A stretch of 64,000 bases of DNA from FEN-1219 sp963713355 (GCA_963713355.1 CAVQLK010000011.1:620001-684000); one strand, 5' to 3'. Shown: positions 56,006 to 64,000, counted from the stretch's first letter. The notes: a model not told the origin generated them from the letters alone. Translations and numbers: made by a program.

Positions 56006-56796
56006 AGCCCCTTCAGCGATACGAGATACGCGATGACGTCGGCCAGCTCGTCGGCCGTTAGGCGGTCGGCGTAGGACGGCATCTTCGGCTCTGTGTAGAC
56101 GATGAGCTCGCGCAGATCCTCTTTCGCCAGTGACAGTAGGTTTTCTTGCTCATCAATGATTTGCACCGTATAGGTGTCCTCGTTTAGACGTCGGCCACGC
56201 AGCGTGCGGCCGTCCCTCGTCACGATGCGGACGGAGCGGTGGATCGGCAGCAGCGCTTCGTTCGGCATGAGGAGCGCCCGCTGCAGCGCCGCGAGCGTGC
56301 GGATCGCTCCGATGTCGCTCAAGTCCGGGGCGACGCGCGGCCCCCGCCCATTGACGCGGTGGCACTGCGCGCACTCGGCCTTGGCATGGAACAGTTCGCG
56401 GCCGCGTGCCGCGTCGCCGACGCGCACGGAGGCGGACGCCGGATCGAAGCCAGCGCGAATGAAGGCGACGATCGAGACCAACTCTTCCGGCCGCAGCACG
56501 AACGCCGGCATGCCTGTGCCGGGCACGCCCGACGTGATGATGCGCGCGAGGTCCTCGTCCGACGAGGCGCGCCGGAAGCGCCCGAGCTTTAGATCGATGC
56601 CCGGTACGCCGTCGCCGTTTGCTCCGTGGCAGACCTGACACTGCGGTCCGTAGAGTCGCTGGCCCGCCTCGACGTCGGCACGGCCGTACTGCCCATGATC
56701 TTGATCAAGGGCTTGCGCGAAGGTCTCAACGTGGATGGTGATCGCTGCGGCGACCGCCAATAGCGACAGTAGGACTCGCGGCATCGACGCCCCCAT
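56002..56796 (-). CDS. Di-haem cytochrome c, electron acceptor of the PQQ dehydrogenase
   Basis: A 264-residue exported protein. Two haem sites: CQVCH (53-57) and CAQCH (142-146), the second part of a haem-binding domain with ARGRELFHAKAECAQC, NEALLPIHRSVRIVTRDGRTLRG and MPSYADRLTADELADVIAYLVSLKG. A Met in GMPAF and one in KMPSY can serve as axial ligands. A second ATG at 56784 would give a slightly shorter signal peptide. It ends with ATGA overlapping the dehydrogenase start, so the pair is one operon. Confidence 0.88.
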   Translation of the reverse strand: MGASMPRVLLSLLAVAAAITIHVETFAQALDQDHGQYGRADVEAGQRLYGPQCQVCHGANGDGVPGIDLKLGRFRRASSDEDLARIITSGVPGTGMPAFVLRPEELVSIVAFIRAGFDPASASVRVGDAARGRELFHAKAECAQCHRVNGRGPRVAPDLSDIGAIRTLAALQRALLMPNEALLPIHRSVRIVTRDGRTLRGRRLNEDTYTVQIIDEQENLLSLAKEDLRELIVYTEPKMPSYADRLTADELADVIAYLVSLKGL

Positions 56797-56875
56797 ACGC
56801 GGTCCGAACTTGCTCGGCTCTCAGGGCAGCGACGATCGCTCGTCGCCGCCCATTGGCGCAGCCGAAAGAGCGCTA

Positions 56876-57178
56876 TTAGTTAACGAATGCCTTCAGGCCC
56901 TTAAGCGGCAAAACTCGAACCTTCTTTGAGGCGGGCTTTGCCTTGAACGTGGTGGGCTGCTTCGTGAACGGATTGATTCCCTCACGAGCTGGCGTGGCAG
57001 GCTTCTTCACGACTTTCATTTTGAGTAGGCCCGGCATGGTGAACAATCCGGCGCCGCGGAGACTTTTCTTGATGACTCCGTTCAGAGACTCGAACACTTT
57101 GACGACCTCTTTTCGAGGCAGCTTCGTGTCCTTGCAGATCTGAGCAACGATTTCCGACTTCGTGGGTGCTTTGGCCAT
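56876..57178 (-). CDS. HU-family-like DNA-binding protein
   Basis: A 100-residue basic protein with the HU/IHF start KSEIVAQICKDTKLPRKEVVKVFESLNGVIKKSL, the beta-arm region LKMKVVKKPATPAREGINPFTKQPTTFKAKPASKKVRVLPL and the ending LKAFVN. The DNA-facing turn reads INPFTKQPTTF, close to the HU INPxTGE consensus but lacking the Gly-Glu. It is slightly longer than standard HU. AGGAG stands seven bases before the ATG at 57178. It is separated from the sulfotransferase on the same strand by about 110 bases. Confidence 0.9.
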   Translation of the reverse strand: MAKAPTKSEIVAQICKDTKLPRKEVVKVFESLNGVIKKSLRGAGLFTMPGLLKMKVVKKPATPAREGINPFTKQPTTFKAKPASKKVRVLPLKGLKAFVN

Positions 57179-57204
57179 ACTCGACTCCTGGGTAGTGAAA
57201 ATAT

Positions 57205-57225
57205 GCGGGAAAACCCGCGTTTTTT
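57205..57225 (+). terminator. Hairpin in the HU leader, terminator-like on the plus strand
   Basis: GCGGG-AAAA-CCCGC (57205-57218) is followed by GTTTTTT on the plus strand and by ATATTTT when read on the minus strand. It lies in the 5' region of the minus-strand HU gene and could end the minus-strand sulfotransferase transcript or act as a leader hairpin. Direction uncertain. Confidence 0.35.
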
Positions 57226-57288
57226 GTGCGCGCCGGCGAAACATACCACAAGCGCGCTCGGAAAAGTCCAGCGTTTTTTTGCAGTGAG

Positions 57289-58677
57289 TCAGCGCTCCGC
57301 GCGAACAGGAATCCGGAAGCGCTCGCAGTAGCTGCGGAAGCGTTCCGTCAGCGTCGCTCGGTTCAAGCCGAACTGCTCGAGTGTGTAGCTGTGCACACCA
57401 TGTTTGTTCTTCGGATTGGCGGCGAGGAAGCTCTGCATGGCGTTGCGCGTTTCGGTCGTCAGCGGCCAACCCAGAAAATCGTAAACGCGCTCGACGGTGC
57501 CGAGCGGATCGCTCTCGATCGACTCGAAGCCGATGTCGAGGAACTGCGCTGCCGGCGAGCGGTTGCGCACGGCGAGAAACTCGTCGAGCGCTCGCGCCCA
57601 CCGGTCCGCCCAATCTGCGGCGATCTTGATCGGATCCGCTTTGTCGCTGAACGCGCGCCGTAACACTGCTGCATGGCTCGCCATCGACGCCATGACGCGC
57701 AGCGGATCGCGATGAGTGTGGACGATCCGCGCGTCGGGATAGCGCTCGAGCAATCCTTCGAGCGCGAACAAATGGCCCGGCGCCTTGAGAACCCAGCGCG
57801 CGTCGGAGCCGCAAATTGCTCCTGCATTTGCGGCACTCCCGCCGTCCGTGGCGGTCGGCCGGAAATCGCGTCCTACATTTCCGGGCCTCCCGCCATCCAT
57901 GGCGGTCGGCCGGAAATCGCGTCCTGCATTTCCGGGCCTCCCGCCATCCATGGCGGTCGCTTTCGCTTGCAGGTGCTGCAGGAAGCGATGGTGGAAGTCG
58001 AACGCGAGCCGCTGCGAAGCGCCCTCGAGCCAATCCTGATACGACGGCACGTCGTGTGTCGTATGGAACTGGATGCTCATGAACACTTGCGCTGTGATCG
58101 CGATGCATTCCTGCGGTAAGTCAGGCGCGATCGGATGAATACGCATGAATTCCGGCGCCAATCGATCGGCCCAGTCGAGACGCGTGCCCGTCTGCGAGCG
58201 AGCCCGCTCGATGTCGGCCGGCGAGCGCGACGCCGCCGGATACATCACCTCCCACGTCAGCGGCGCGCGATTCGCAGCGTCTTGACTGATCAGCCCATGC
58301 AAATGGGTCGTGCCCGTTCGAGGCAGGCCAATGATGAACACGGGCGCCGCGATGCGCTGCTGCTCGATGCTCGGGTTTGCGATGCGCTCGGCTTCCATGC
58401 GCAGCAGATTGTCGAGCAGGCTCACGATGAGCTCGCGCGCGGTGATTCTGCCGAGTGTCGTTAGCCTCGCCTCGTCGCGGTACGACTTCAGGAGCCGATC
58501 GAGCGGCTCGGCAAAGTCCCACGAGCCGTAGTTGCGAAGCTCGGCGCGCCGATGGGCGGCACGGTGCAACGAATCGGCGTCGAGCGCAGGAGGCTCGACG
58601 CCGAGCCGGCGCAGAGTCCGGCCGCCCAAGTTCAAGCCGCGCACCGCGGTCTTGACGCAGGCACCTTTGAAAGTCAT
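57289..58677 (-). CDS. Sulfotransferase family protein with an in-frame repeat insertion
   Basis: A 462-residue member of the PAPS-dependent sulfotransferase family: 5'-phosphosulfate loop VFIIGLPRTGTTHLHGL (113-129) and 3'-phosphate site in IVHTHRDPLRVMAS (318-331). The natural join FDFHHRFLQHLQ...RWVLKAPGHLFALEGLLERYPDARIV is interrupted by about 54 residues (239-292) made of three 17-residue units like AMDGGRPGNAGRDFRPT. The DNA there is a palindromic tandem repeat on the plus strand (57799-57951). The active-site motifs are intact, so the enzyme may still work with an extra surface loop. Confidence 0.84.
   Translation of the reverse strand: MTFKGACVKTAVRGLNLGGRTLRRLGVEPPALDADSLHRAAHRRAELRNYGSWDFAEPLDRLLKSYRDEARLTTLGRITARELIVSLLDNLLRMEAERIANPSIEQQRIAAPVFIIGLPRTGTTHLHGLISQDAANRAPLTWEVMYPAASRSPADIERARSQTGTRLDWADRLAPEFMRIHPIAPDLPQECIAITAQVFMSIQFHTTHDVPSYQDWLEGASQRLAFDFHHRFLQHLQAKATAMDGGRPGNAGRDFRPTAMDGGRPGNVGRDFRPTATDGGSAANAGAICGSDARWVLKAPGHLFALEGLLERYPDARIVHTHRDPLRVMASMASHAAVLRRAFSDKADPIKIAADWADRWARALDEFLAVRNRSPAAQFLDIGFESIESDPLGTVERVYDFLGWPLTTETRNAMQSFLAANPKNKHGVHSYTLEQFGLNRATLTERFRSYCERFRIPVRAER
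57799..57951 (+). repeat. Three tandem 51-bp palindromic units inside the sulfotransferase gene
   Basis: Units 57850-57900 and 57901-57951 are identical except for one base (57875 A versus 57926 G). A third, diverged unit fills about 57799-57849. Each unit holds a stem CCGGAAAT/ATTTCCGG around a 10-base loop; in the diverged unit the stem is CCGCAAAT/ATTTGCGG, a paired change that keeps the hairpin. Being 51 bp, each unit keeps the coding frame and adds 17 residues. Confidence 0.85.
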
Positions 58678-58700
58678 CGGTAGAAGAGGGGTTTGCTACT

Positions 58701-59264
58701 ATGCAACGCCGGCATTTTGGCCGAGGAAGCTTGCGTCCAGCAATGAGCCCGCTCGAGATCAAATCGTTGATCGTGGACGTGCCGGACTTTCCGAGGGCCG
58801 GCATCGTCTTCAAGGACATCACACCCGTGCTCGCGAACCCCACTGCGTTCAAGGCGGTGACCGAGCATCTCGCGGAGCATGCTGCGCGGCTCGAGTGCGA
58901 TGCCGTGCTCGCTATCGAGTCGCGCGGCTTCATCATCGGCGCGCCGCTCGCTCAACGTCTTGGGCTTCCGCTGCATCTCGTGCGCAAGCGCGGCAAGTTG
59001 CCGCGCGCAGCAATCACCGTTCGATACGAGCTCGAGTACGGCTTCGATTATCTCGAAATGCATTCGGATGCGATCCACCGAGGCGGGCGTTACCTGATCG
59101 TCGACGACGTCATCGCGACCGGCGGAACCGCGGCCGCCGTCGCGAGCATCGTCTCGCAGCAAGGCGCGACCGTGGCCGCATGCGCGTTCCTCGTCGAGCT
59201 CGAGTTCCTCGCAGGCCGGGAAAAGCTCGGCGAGCTTCCGGTCTTCAGCCTGATCAAGTACTGA
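58701..59264 (+). CDS. apt: Adenine phosphoribosyltransferase
   Basis: An enzyme of purine salvage that makes AMP from adenine and PRPP. 187 residues from the ATG at 58701 (GAGGGG nine bases ahead), or 173 from the ATG at 58743. Family blocks: IVDVPDFPRAGIVFKDITPVL, IESRGFIIGAPLA, RKRGKLP, and the PRPP loop YLIVDDVIATGGTAAA. It is divergent from the sulfotransferase with 23 bases between starts and convergent with the prenyl synthase gene. Confidence 0.94.
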   Translation: MQRRHFGRGSLRPAMSPLEIKSLIVDVPDFPRAGIVFKDITPVLANPTAFKAVTEHLAEHAARLECDAVLAIESRGFIIGAPLAQRLGLPLHLVRKRGKLPRAAITVRYELEYGFDYLEMHSDAIHRGGRYLIVDDVIATGGTAAAVASIVSQQGATVAACAFLVELEFLAGREKLGELPVFSLIKY

Positions 59265-59270
59265 ACGCGG

Positions 59271-60179
59271 TCAGTGCGAGCGGTTCAGGATGAACTCCGA
59301 GAGCCACAGCAAGCCATTCGATCCCTCGCCGAGCGTGCGCAGCGCCTCGACGGCGCGCTGCTGCGTCTCGGCCGCTCGTTGCCGCGCGCCTTCGACGCCG
59401 AGAGTGGAAGGGTATGTCGACTTGTCGTTGCCGGAATCGCTGCCGGCGTTCTTGCCGAGCGTGGCCGTATCCTGCTCGACCTCGAGCAAGTCGTCGCGGA
59501 TCTGAAATACGAGCCCGATGTCGCTCGCGAACAGGTCGAGGCTCGTGCGCTGGTCTGCGCTCAAGCTACCGAGCTCGCTCGGCATCATGATCGAGGCACG
59601 GATCAGCGCGCCAGTCTTACCGCGGTGAATGCGCTCGAGCCCGCGCTCGTCGATGCGGTGGCCTTCGGCGGCCATGTCGAGCGCTTGGCCGCCTACCATG
59701 CCCGCGGGGCCGACGGCGCGGGCGAGCCACGCGACTATCCTGACCTGGGCCTCCGGTCGAGCCGCAAGCGCCGGGTCGGTGGCGAGCACCTCGAATGCGA
59801 GCGCCTGCAGCGCGTCGCCGGCGAGGATCGCCGTCGCTTCGTCGAATTGCCGATGCGTCGTCGGCCGGCCGCGCCGCAGATCGTCGTCATCCATCGCCGG
59901 CAAATCGTCGTGCACGAGCGAGTAGGCGTGAATCAGCTCGACGGCGGCGGCCACCGAGTCGAGCGCATCTTCCGCCGCGCTGACGACCTCGCCGCTCGCG
60001 TAGACGAGCAGCGGACGCACCCGCTTACCGCCGCCGAGAACGGAGTAGCGCATCGCCTCGAGCAAGCGGTCGGGGACCGCGTGGTCGGTGCGCAGAATGT
60101 CGGCGAGCTTCCGGTCGACTCTGCGGCGGTAATGATCGAGCCGCTCTGCGAACGCGAGGGAAGTGGCCCGTGTTATCAT
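59271..60179 (-). CDS. ispA: Polyprenyl (farnesyl) diphosphate synthase
   Basis: A 302-residue trans-prenyltransferase of IspA size. Motifs in order: GGKRVRPLLVY, first aspartate-rich DDLPAMDDDDLRRG, GKTGALI, and second aspartate-rich FQIRDDLLEVEQD. Two residues before the first Asp motif (VH in YSLVHDD) and the motif spacing fit short-chain geranyl/farnesyl synthases. The ATG at 60179 has AGGA nine bases ahead. It is divergent from a squalene-synthase-type gene, which uses its product. Confidence 0.92.
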   Translation of the reverse strand: MITRATSLAFAERLDHYRRRVDRKLADILRTDHAVPDRLLEAMRYSVLGGGKRVRPLLVYASGEVVSAAEDALDSVAAAVELIHAYSLVHDDLPAMDDDDLRRGRPTTHRQFDEATAILAGDALQALAFEVLATDPALAARPEAQVRIVAWLARAVGPAGMVGGQALDMAAEGHRIDERGLERIHRGKTGALIRASIMMPSELGSLSADQRTSLDLFASDIGLVFQIRDDLLEVEQDTATLGKNAGSDSGNDKSTYPSTLGVEGARQRAAETQQRAVEALRTLGEGSNGLLWLSEFILNRSH

Positions 60180-60229
60180 CCAAAGCCATCCTAACACCGA
60201 AACGGCGCGCCCGAGCGCGACCCTTCGTG

Positions 60230-61336
60230 GTGACCGAATCGAGCTCAACAACCCGCGCGTCGACCGCCGATCTCAACTATCAGAGCGGTATTCTGCCGGG
60301 CGTCTCTCGCACCTTCGCACTGACGATTCCGGTACTGCCCGATGCGCTCGCGCTCGTGACGACGAACGCGTATCTGCTTTGTCGCATCGCGGACACCATC
60401 GAAGACGATCCGGGATTGAGTCACGAGCAGAAGTCGCAATTTCACTCGCGCTTCGTCGCCGTGGTGAACGGCACGGAACGCGCCGAGCCATTCGCGCGCG
60501 ACCTTGCGCCGCTCTTGTCGGACCGCGTCCTGGCAGCCGAGCACGATCTCGTACGCAACACGGCGGCGGTGATCCGCGTTACGCAGGGCTGCTCGGCCGA
60601 CGAGCGCGCGGCTTTGACTCGCTGTGTCTCGATCATGTGCCGCGGTATGCCGGAGTTTCAGCGCAACAAGAGCTTGCGCGGTCTTGCCGATCTCGATGAG
60701 CTCGCGGACTACTGCTACTACGTCGCCGGCGTCGTCGGCGAGATGTGCACGGAGCTCTTCGCGCTGCATTGTCCCGAGCTCGCCGCGAAGCGCGACGTCA
60801 TGCTGCGTTTGGCCGTGTCGTTCGGCCAAGGTTTGCAGATGACGAATATTCTGAAGGACATCTGGGACGACCGGCAGTCGGGCGCGTGCTGGCTGCCGCG
60901 TTCCGTTTTCGCGAATGGCACGATGGACCTGGAGCAGCTCGAGGCTTGGCATGCGCAACCCGTCTTTCGCGACGGCTTGCAGGAGCTGCTGGGCGTCGGC
61001 CACGCGCATCTGCGCAACGCGCTCGAGTACACCTGCTTGATTCCGAAGAGAGAGACCGGCATTCGCCGGTTTTGCCTCTGGGCCATCGGGCTCGCGGTGC
61101 TGACGCTGCGCAAGATTCACCGGCACCCGACGTTCCGCTCCGCCAGCGAGGTCAAAGTGTCTCGGCGCACCGTCAAGGCGACCGTGTTGACGACCAATCT
61201 CACGCTGATGAGCAATCGCGCGCTGCGCCTGATGTTCGCGCGGGCCGCCGACGGGCTCCCGCTGGCGACGACGGCGCTAGCTCCCGGCGCAGGCGCGGGT
61301 TTGCCCCGCCGCTCCGCGCGAGTCGATGTCGTTTGA
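60230..61336 (+). CDS. Squalene/phytoene synthase family protein (squalene-synthase-like)
   Basis: A 368-residue head-to-head condensing enzyme. It opens with LNYQSGILPGVSRTFALTIPVLP, then the two Asp-rich motifs DTIEDD (55-60) and NILKDIWDDRQSG, and DYCYYVAGVVGEMCTELF. The pattern is closer to full squalene synthase than to the shorter HpnC/HpnD pair. The hydrophobic late segment FCLWAIGLAVLTLRK could anchor it to the membrane. Start uncertain: GTG at 60230 (or 60227) avoids overlap with ispA; a GTG at 60170 is possible. HpnG-like and HpnN-like genes follow, so the squalene is probably for hopanoids. Confidence 0.87.
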   Translation: MTESSSTTRASTADLNYQSGILPGVSRTFALTIPVLPDALALVTTNAYLLCRIADTIEDDPGLSHEQKSQFHSRFVAVVNGTERAEPFARDLAPLLSDRVLAAEHDLVRNTAAVIRVTQGCSADERAALTRCVSIMCRGMPEFQRNKSLRGLADLDELADYCYYVAGVVGEMCTELFALHCPELAAKRDVMLRLAVSFGQGLQMTNILKDIWDDRQSGACWLPRSVFANGTMDLEQLEAWHAQPVFRDGLQELLGVGHAHLRNALEYTCLIPKRETGIRRFCLWAIGLAVLTLRKIHRHPTFRSASEVKVSRRTVKATVLTTNLTLMSNRALRLMFARAADGLPLATTALAPGAGAGLPRRSARVDVV

Positions 61337-62072
61337 CGAGCCCGCCCGCGCGGGCGGTGCCTTCACGATCGGATTCATCGCCGCCCTCGCGAGCGAGTGC
61401 ACGAGCCTGCGCCGGCACCGCCCGCGCACCGCGCCATGGCTCGTCGTGCAAAGTGGGCCCGGTGCTGCGCGCGCCGCCGATGGCGCCAAGCGTGCCGTCG
61501 ATTCCGGCGCCGGCTTGCTCGTCTCATGGGGTCTCGCGGGCGGGCTCGGCGCCGCGGTCGCACCGGGCACCGTGCTGCTCCCGCGCCGCCTTCTCGAGCA
61601 GGGCGGCGAGCTCGTGTCAGTCGATGCCGTTTGGCACGCGCGGCTCTGCGCTCTCGCCGACGAGCTTGCCCTCGAGCAAGGCGATCTTTTGACGGCGCCT
61701 GCGGCGCTCGAGTCACCGGCCGCGAAGCGCGCGGCAGCTGCAGAGACACGCGCCGTCGCCGTCGACATGGAGTCCTCGGCCATCGCAGCCGTAGCGGCGC
61801 GCGCACGCGTGCCGTTCGTGGCGTTACGCGTCGTCGTCGATGCGCTCGACGACGCGTTGCCAACGGGCGCGGAACAGTGGATCGACGCGCGTGGCAACCG
61901 GCGCTTCACTGCGGCGCTGCGCGCGGCTGTCGACGCGCGCCAGTGGCGCTCGCTGCTGACGCTGGCCAACCGCTATCGCGTCGCGAGCGGGGCTCTCGAC
62001 CGGCTCGCGCGCGCGTTGGCAACGCGGCATCTGTTCGCCGTCGGCGCCGCCGCGCTGCCGGCCGGCGGCTAG
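61326..62072 (+). CDS. hpnG: Hopanoid-associated nucleoside phosphorylase (HpnG-like)
   Basis: A 248-residue phosphorylase of the MTA/SAH nucleosidase fold. It has FTIGFIAALASECTSLRR, VVQSGPGAARAADGAKR, SWGLAGGLGAAVAPGTVLLP and the active-site VAVDMESSAIAAVAARARVPFVALRVVVD. In hopanoid clusters HpnG removes adenine from adenosylhopane to give ribosylhopane. It overlaps the synthase gene by 11 bases and the HpnN-like gene follows within four bases. Confidence 0.82.
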   Translation: MSFDEPARAGGAFTIGFIAALASECTSLRRHRPRTAPWLVVQSGPGAARAADGAKRAVDSGAGLLVSWGLAGGLGAAVAPGTVLLPRRLLEQGGELVSVDAVWHARLCALADELALEQGDLLTAPAALESPAAKRAAAAETRAVAVDMESSAIAAVAARARVPFVALRVVVDALDDALPTGAEQWIDARGNRRFTAALRAAVDARQWRSLLTLANRYRVASGALDRLARALATRHLFAVGAAALPAGG

Positions 62073-62075
62073 CGC

Positions 62076-64000
62076 ATGGGGCATTCGATCGGCGCATGGC
62101 TCGCGGCGTGGGCGAGCGCCGTCGTCGCGCGTCCGAGGCTCGTGGCCGCAGCGGCGCTCGCTCTGTCAGCGTTCGCGGCGTGGTTCGCGGCCGGCAACCT
62201 CGGCGTCAACACGGACACGGCGAACATGATCGCGCCGACGATTCCGTGGCGGCAGCATTACAACGAGTATCGCGATGCGTTTCCGCTGCGCGACCGCAAC
62301 TTGCTGATCGTCATCGATGCGCCGGCGGCGGCGCAGGCCGACGAGGTTGCCGGCGCGATGCTGCGCGAGCTCCGCGCGCAACCGGAGCGTTTTCGCGCGC
62401 CGCTCTTGGCCGGCGAGGGCGAGTTCTTCGACCGCAACGGCCTTCTATATCTCGGCACGGCCGAGCTCGCCGAGCTGACGGACCGCCTTGCAGCGGCGCA
62501 GCCGTTGCTGGGATTGCTCGAGGAACGTTTAGATGGCACCGCGGTGCTCGACGTCGCGCGCCGAACGCTGACGGCCGAAGCCGGCAACTCGGTCGAGCTC
62601 GCCTCCTTCTATGAGGAGCTTGCGCGGACGATCCGCGCCGCAGGCGACGGCGAAGTCTCGCCGCTCGCCTGGAACCGAGTCATCGTCGGAGCGCCGCCGA
62701 GAGCGCCGCTCGAGCGCGTGCGGCGAATCGTCGCAGTGCAGCCGGCCGTCGACTTCGGCCGAATGCAGCCGGCCGCCGCCGCGATCGCCGACCTTCGCGC
62801 GATTGCGGAACGGCATCAGATGAATGGCGTGACGGTCCGGCTCACGGGGACGGTCGCGATGGAGCACGAGGAGCTTTTGAGCGTGAGCCGAGGCGCGGGG
62901 CTCGGCGCGCTTGCGACGTTGATCGTCGTCGCGCTCGTGCTGTACGCGGCGCTTCGCTCGTGGCGCCTCCTCGTAGCCTCGCTCGTGACGCTCGTCGCGG
63001 GCTTGGCGCTGACGGCTGCGTTCGCCGCCGTCGCCGTCGGCCAGCTCAATCTCTTGTCGATCGCGTTCGTCGTGCTGAACGTCGGCCTGGGCAGCGATTA
63101 CGTCATTCACGTGTTGCTGCGCTATCGCGAGCTCACGGCCGCGGGTCAGGTGAAACGGGACGCGCTCGTCGAGACGGTCCGCGGCGTCGGCTCGTCGCTC
63201 GTGCTCTGCGCCGTGACGACGGCGGCCGGCTTCTATTCGTTCATTCCGACGACGTTCTCGGGAGTGTCCGAGCTCGGCTTGATCGCCGGCACCGGAGTGT
63301 TCTTCGGGCTCTTCGTCAGCGTGACGCTGTTGCCGGCGCTCGTCGCGTGGTGGGACGAGCCGCAAGCAACGGGCCGCGCGACGACATGGCTCGATCCGCG
63401 GCTGTTTGCGCCGCTAGCTCGCCGTCCGCGGCTCGTGCTCGGCGGAGCCGCCGTCGCGCTCGTTGCGGCGCTCGCGGTGCTGCCGCGCGTGACGTTCGAC
63501 AGCAATCCGATCCACCTGCGAGATCCGCGCAGCGAATCGGTTTCGACGTTGCTCGAGCTTGCGGCCGATGGCGACGCGCCGCTCCTGAATCTCGTCGCCG
63601 TGGCGCCCGATCGTGCGACGGCGCGCGGGTGGGCAGACGCGCTACGCGCGCTACCGCAAGTCCGTAGCGCCTCGACACCGGACGCGCTCGTGCCGGCCGA
63701 GCAGGCCGAGAAGCTCGCGTTGCTCGAAGATCTCGAGCTACTCATGGGCACCGATTTCGCGAGGCTCGCGCGCGCACCGGCCTACAGCCAAGCGCTTGCT
63801 GCCGCTCTCGCGGAGCTCGAAGCGGCAAGCGCGACGGCCGCGACGGCGACCGACGTGCACGCTGCCGCCGTCGAGTTGCGCGCGCGGCTCGCGGGCGGCA
63901 CAGCGGCCTACCGCGACGCCACGCTGCGCCGGCTCGACGAGTCACTGACGGCGGACCTGCCCCGCGAGCTGGCGCGGCTCGCCGGCGCTTTCGCTGCCGA
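62076..64000 (+). CDS. hpnN: HpnN-like RND/MMPL hopanoid transporter, 3' end outside window
   Basis: The frame is open from the ATG at 62076 to the last base, 641 codons. The layout is that of one RND half: helix 1 (about 17-40), a long periplasmic loop (45-268, NTDTANMIAP at its start), then five helices from about residue 270 including LLSIAFVVLNVGLGSDYVIHVLLRYREL and AGFYSFIPTTFSGVSELGLIAGTGVFFGL, and a second periplasmic segment beginning FDSNPIHLRDPRSES. HpnN proteins move hopanoids to the outer membrane. It completes the squalene synthase-hpnG-hpnN order. Confidence 0.88.
   Translation, partial: MGHSIGAWLAAWASAVVARPRLVAAAALALSAFAAWFAAGNLGVNTDTANMIAPTIPWRQHYNEYRDAFPLRDRNLLIVIDAPAAAQADEVAGAMLRELRAQPERFRAPLLAGEGEFFDRNGLLYLGTAELAELTDRLAAAQPLLGLLEERLDGTAVLDVARRTLTAEAGNSVELASFYEELARTIRAAGDGEVSPLAWNRVIVGAPPRAPLERVRRIVAVQPAVDFGRMQPAAAAIADLRAIAERHQMNGVTVRLTGTVAMEHEELLSVSRGAGLGALATLIVVALVLYAALRSWRLLVASLVTLVAGLALTAAFAAVAVGQLNLLSIAFVVLNVGLGSDYVIHVLLRYRELTAAGQVKRDALVETVRGVGSSLVLCAVTTAAGFYSFIPTTFSGVSELGLIAGTGVFFGLFVSVTLLPALVAWWDEPQATGRATTWLDPRLFAPLARRPRLVLGGAAVALVAALAVLPRVTFDSNPIHLRDPRSESVSTLLELAADGDAPLLNLVAVAPDRATARGWADALRALPQVRSASTPDALVPAEQAEKLALLEDLELLMGTDFARLARAPAYSQALAAALAELEAASATAATATDVHAAAVELRARLAGGTAAYRDATLRRLDESLTADLPRELARLAGAFAA

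Noticed and set aside
57799..57951. CRISPR-like array
   Set aside because: The units are contiguous with no spacers between them, stay in frame inside a gene, and no cas gene is present.

Overview
The window is GC-rich, densely coded chromosomal DNA of a gammaproteobacterium. The long single-chain PurL, a DUF1820 protein, a TorF-glnK-amt operon, a hopanoid-type locus and many exported hydrolases fit a member of the Steroidobacterales/Nevskiales/Xanthomonadales neighbourhood. That placement is inference from gene content only. I found no rRNA, tRNA, CRISPR array, insertion sequence or phage genes.

Layout. 1-2712: tail of a zinc-knuckle protein (possibly the C-terminus of a protein kinase), a PP2C phosphatase and a convergent TagH-type FHA protein, together resembling the phospho-signalling module of a type VI secretion locus. 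2839-8755: DUF1820, a metallo-hydrolase, purL (one frameshift) and two VOC genes (one frameshifted). 9150-18881: a ten-gene, one-strand cluster (thioredoxin-like protein, three TPR proteins, two small periplasmic proteins, a TolQ/ExbB channel, two ExbD/TolR proteins and a TonB-like AgmX/PglI protein). It resembles the core of the myxobacterial Agl/Glt machine and is the best candidate here for an under-described system. 18982-21623: an aromatic-acid-type MFS transporter, an inositol-monophosphatase-family phosphatase and a [2Fe-2S] ferredoxin. 21681-24353: NtrC box, sigma-54 promoter, torF-like porin, glnK, amt and a strong terminator, i.e. a nitrogen-limitation operon.

24402-37936: mixed housekeeping genes (kinase remnant, SRPBCC protein, PAP2 phosphatase, diacylglycerol kinase, SDR, MerC, a beta-barrel protein, ModF-like double ATPase, M48 protease, PLP-dependent dehydratase, fused indolepyruvate ferredoxin oxidoreductase, DksA/TraR protein, DUF72). 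38128-41160: a GGDEF/EAL protein carrying three frameshifts and a frameshifted DUF1801 gene. 41194-45445: a MerR-TPR regulator next to divergent Ku and LigD (non-homologous end joining). 45501-48630: a tightly coupled S51 peptidase / PaaK-like adenylating enzyme / SufS-like cysteine desulfurase operon. 48823-54294: a DUF2239-SnoaL fusion under a palindromic operator, a FrnE-like DsbA protein and four exported proteins. 54335-56796: a PQQ alcohol dehydrogenase with a lanthanide-type Asp pair and its di-haem cytochrome. 56876-59264: an HU-like protein, a sulfotransferase interrupted in frame by three 51-bp palindromic repeats, and apt. 59271-64000: prenyl diphosphate synthase, squalene/phytoene synthase, HpnG-like phosphorylase and an HpnN-like RND protein that runs off the window.

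Quality caveat: at least seven single-base indels interrupt five otherwise well conserved genes (VOC, purL, M48, GGDEF/EAL, DUF1801). This looks like residual assembly error more than biological decay, and it affects start, stop and fusion calls in those places.
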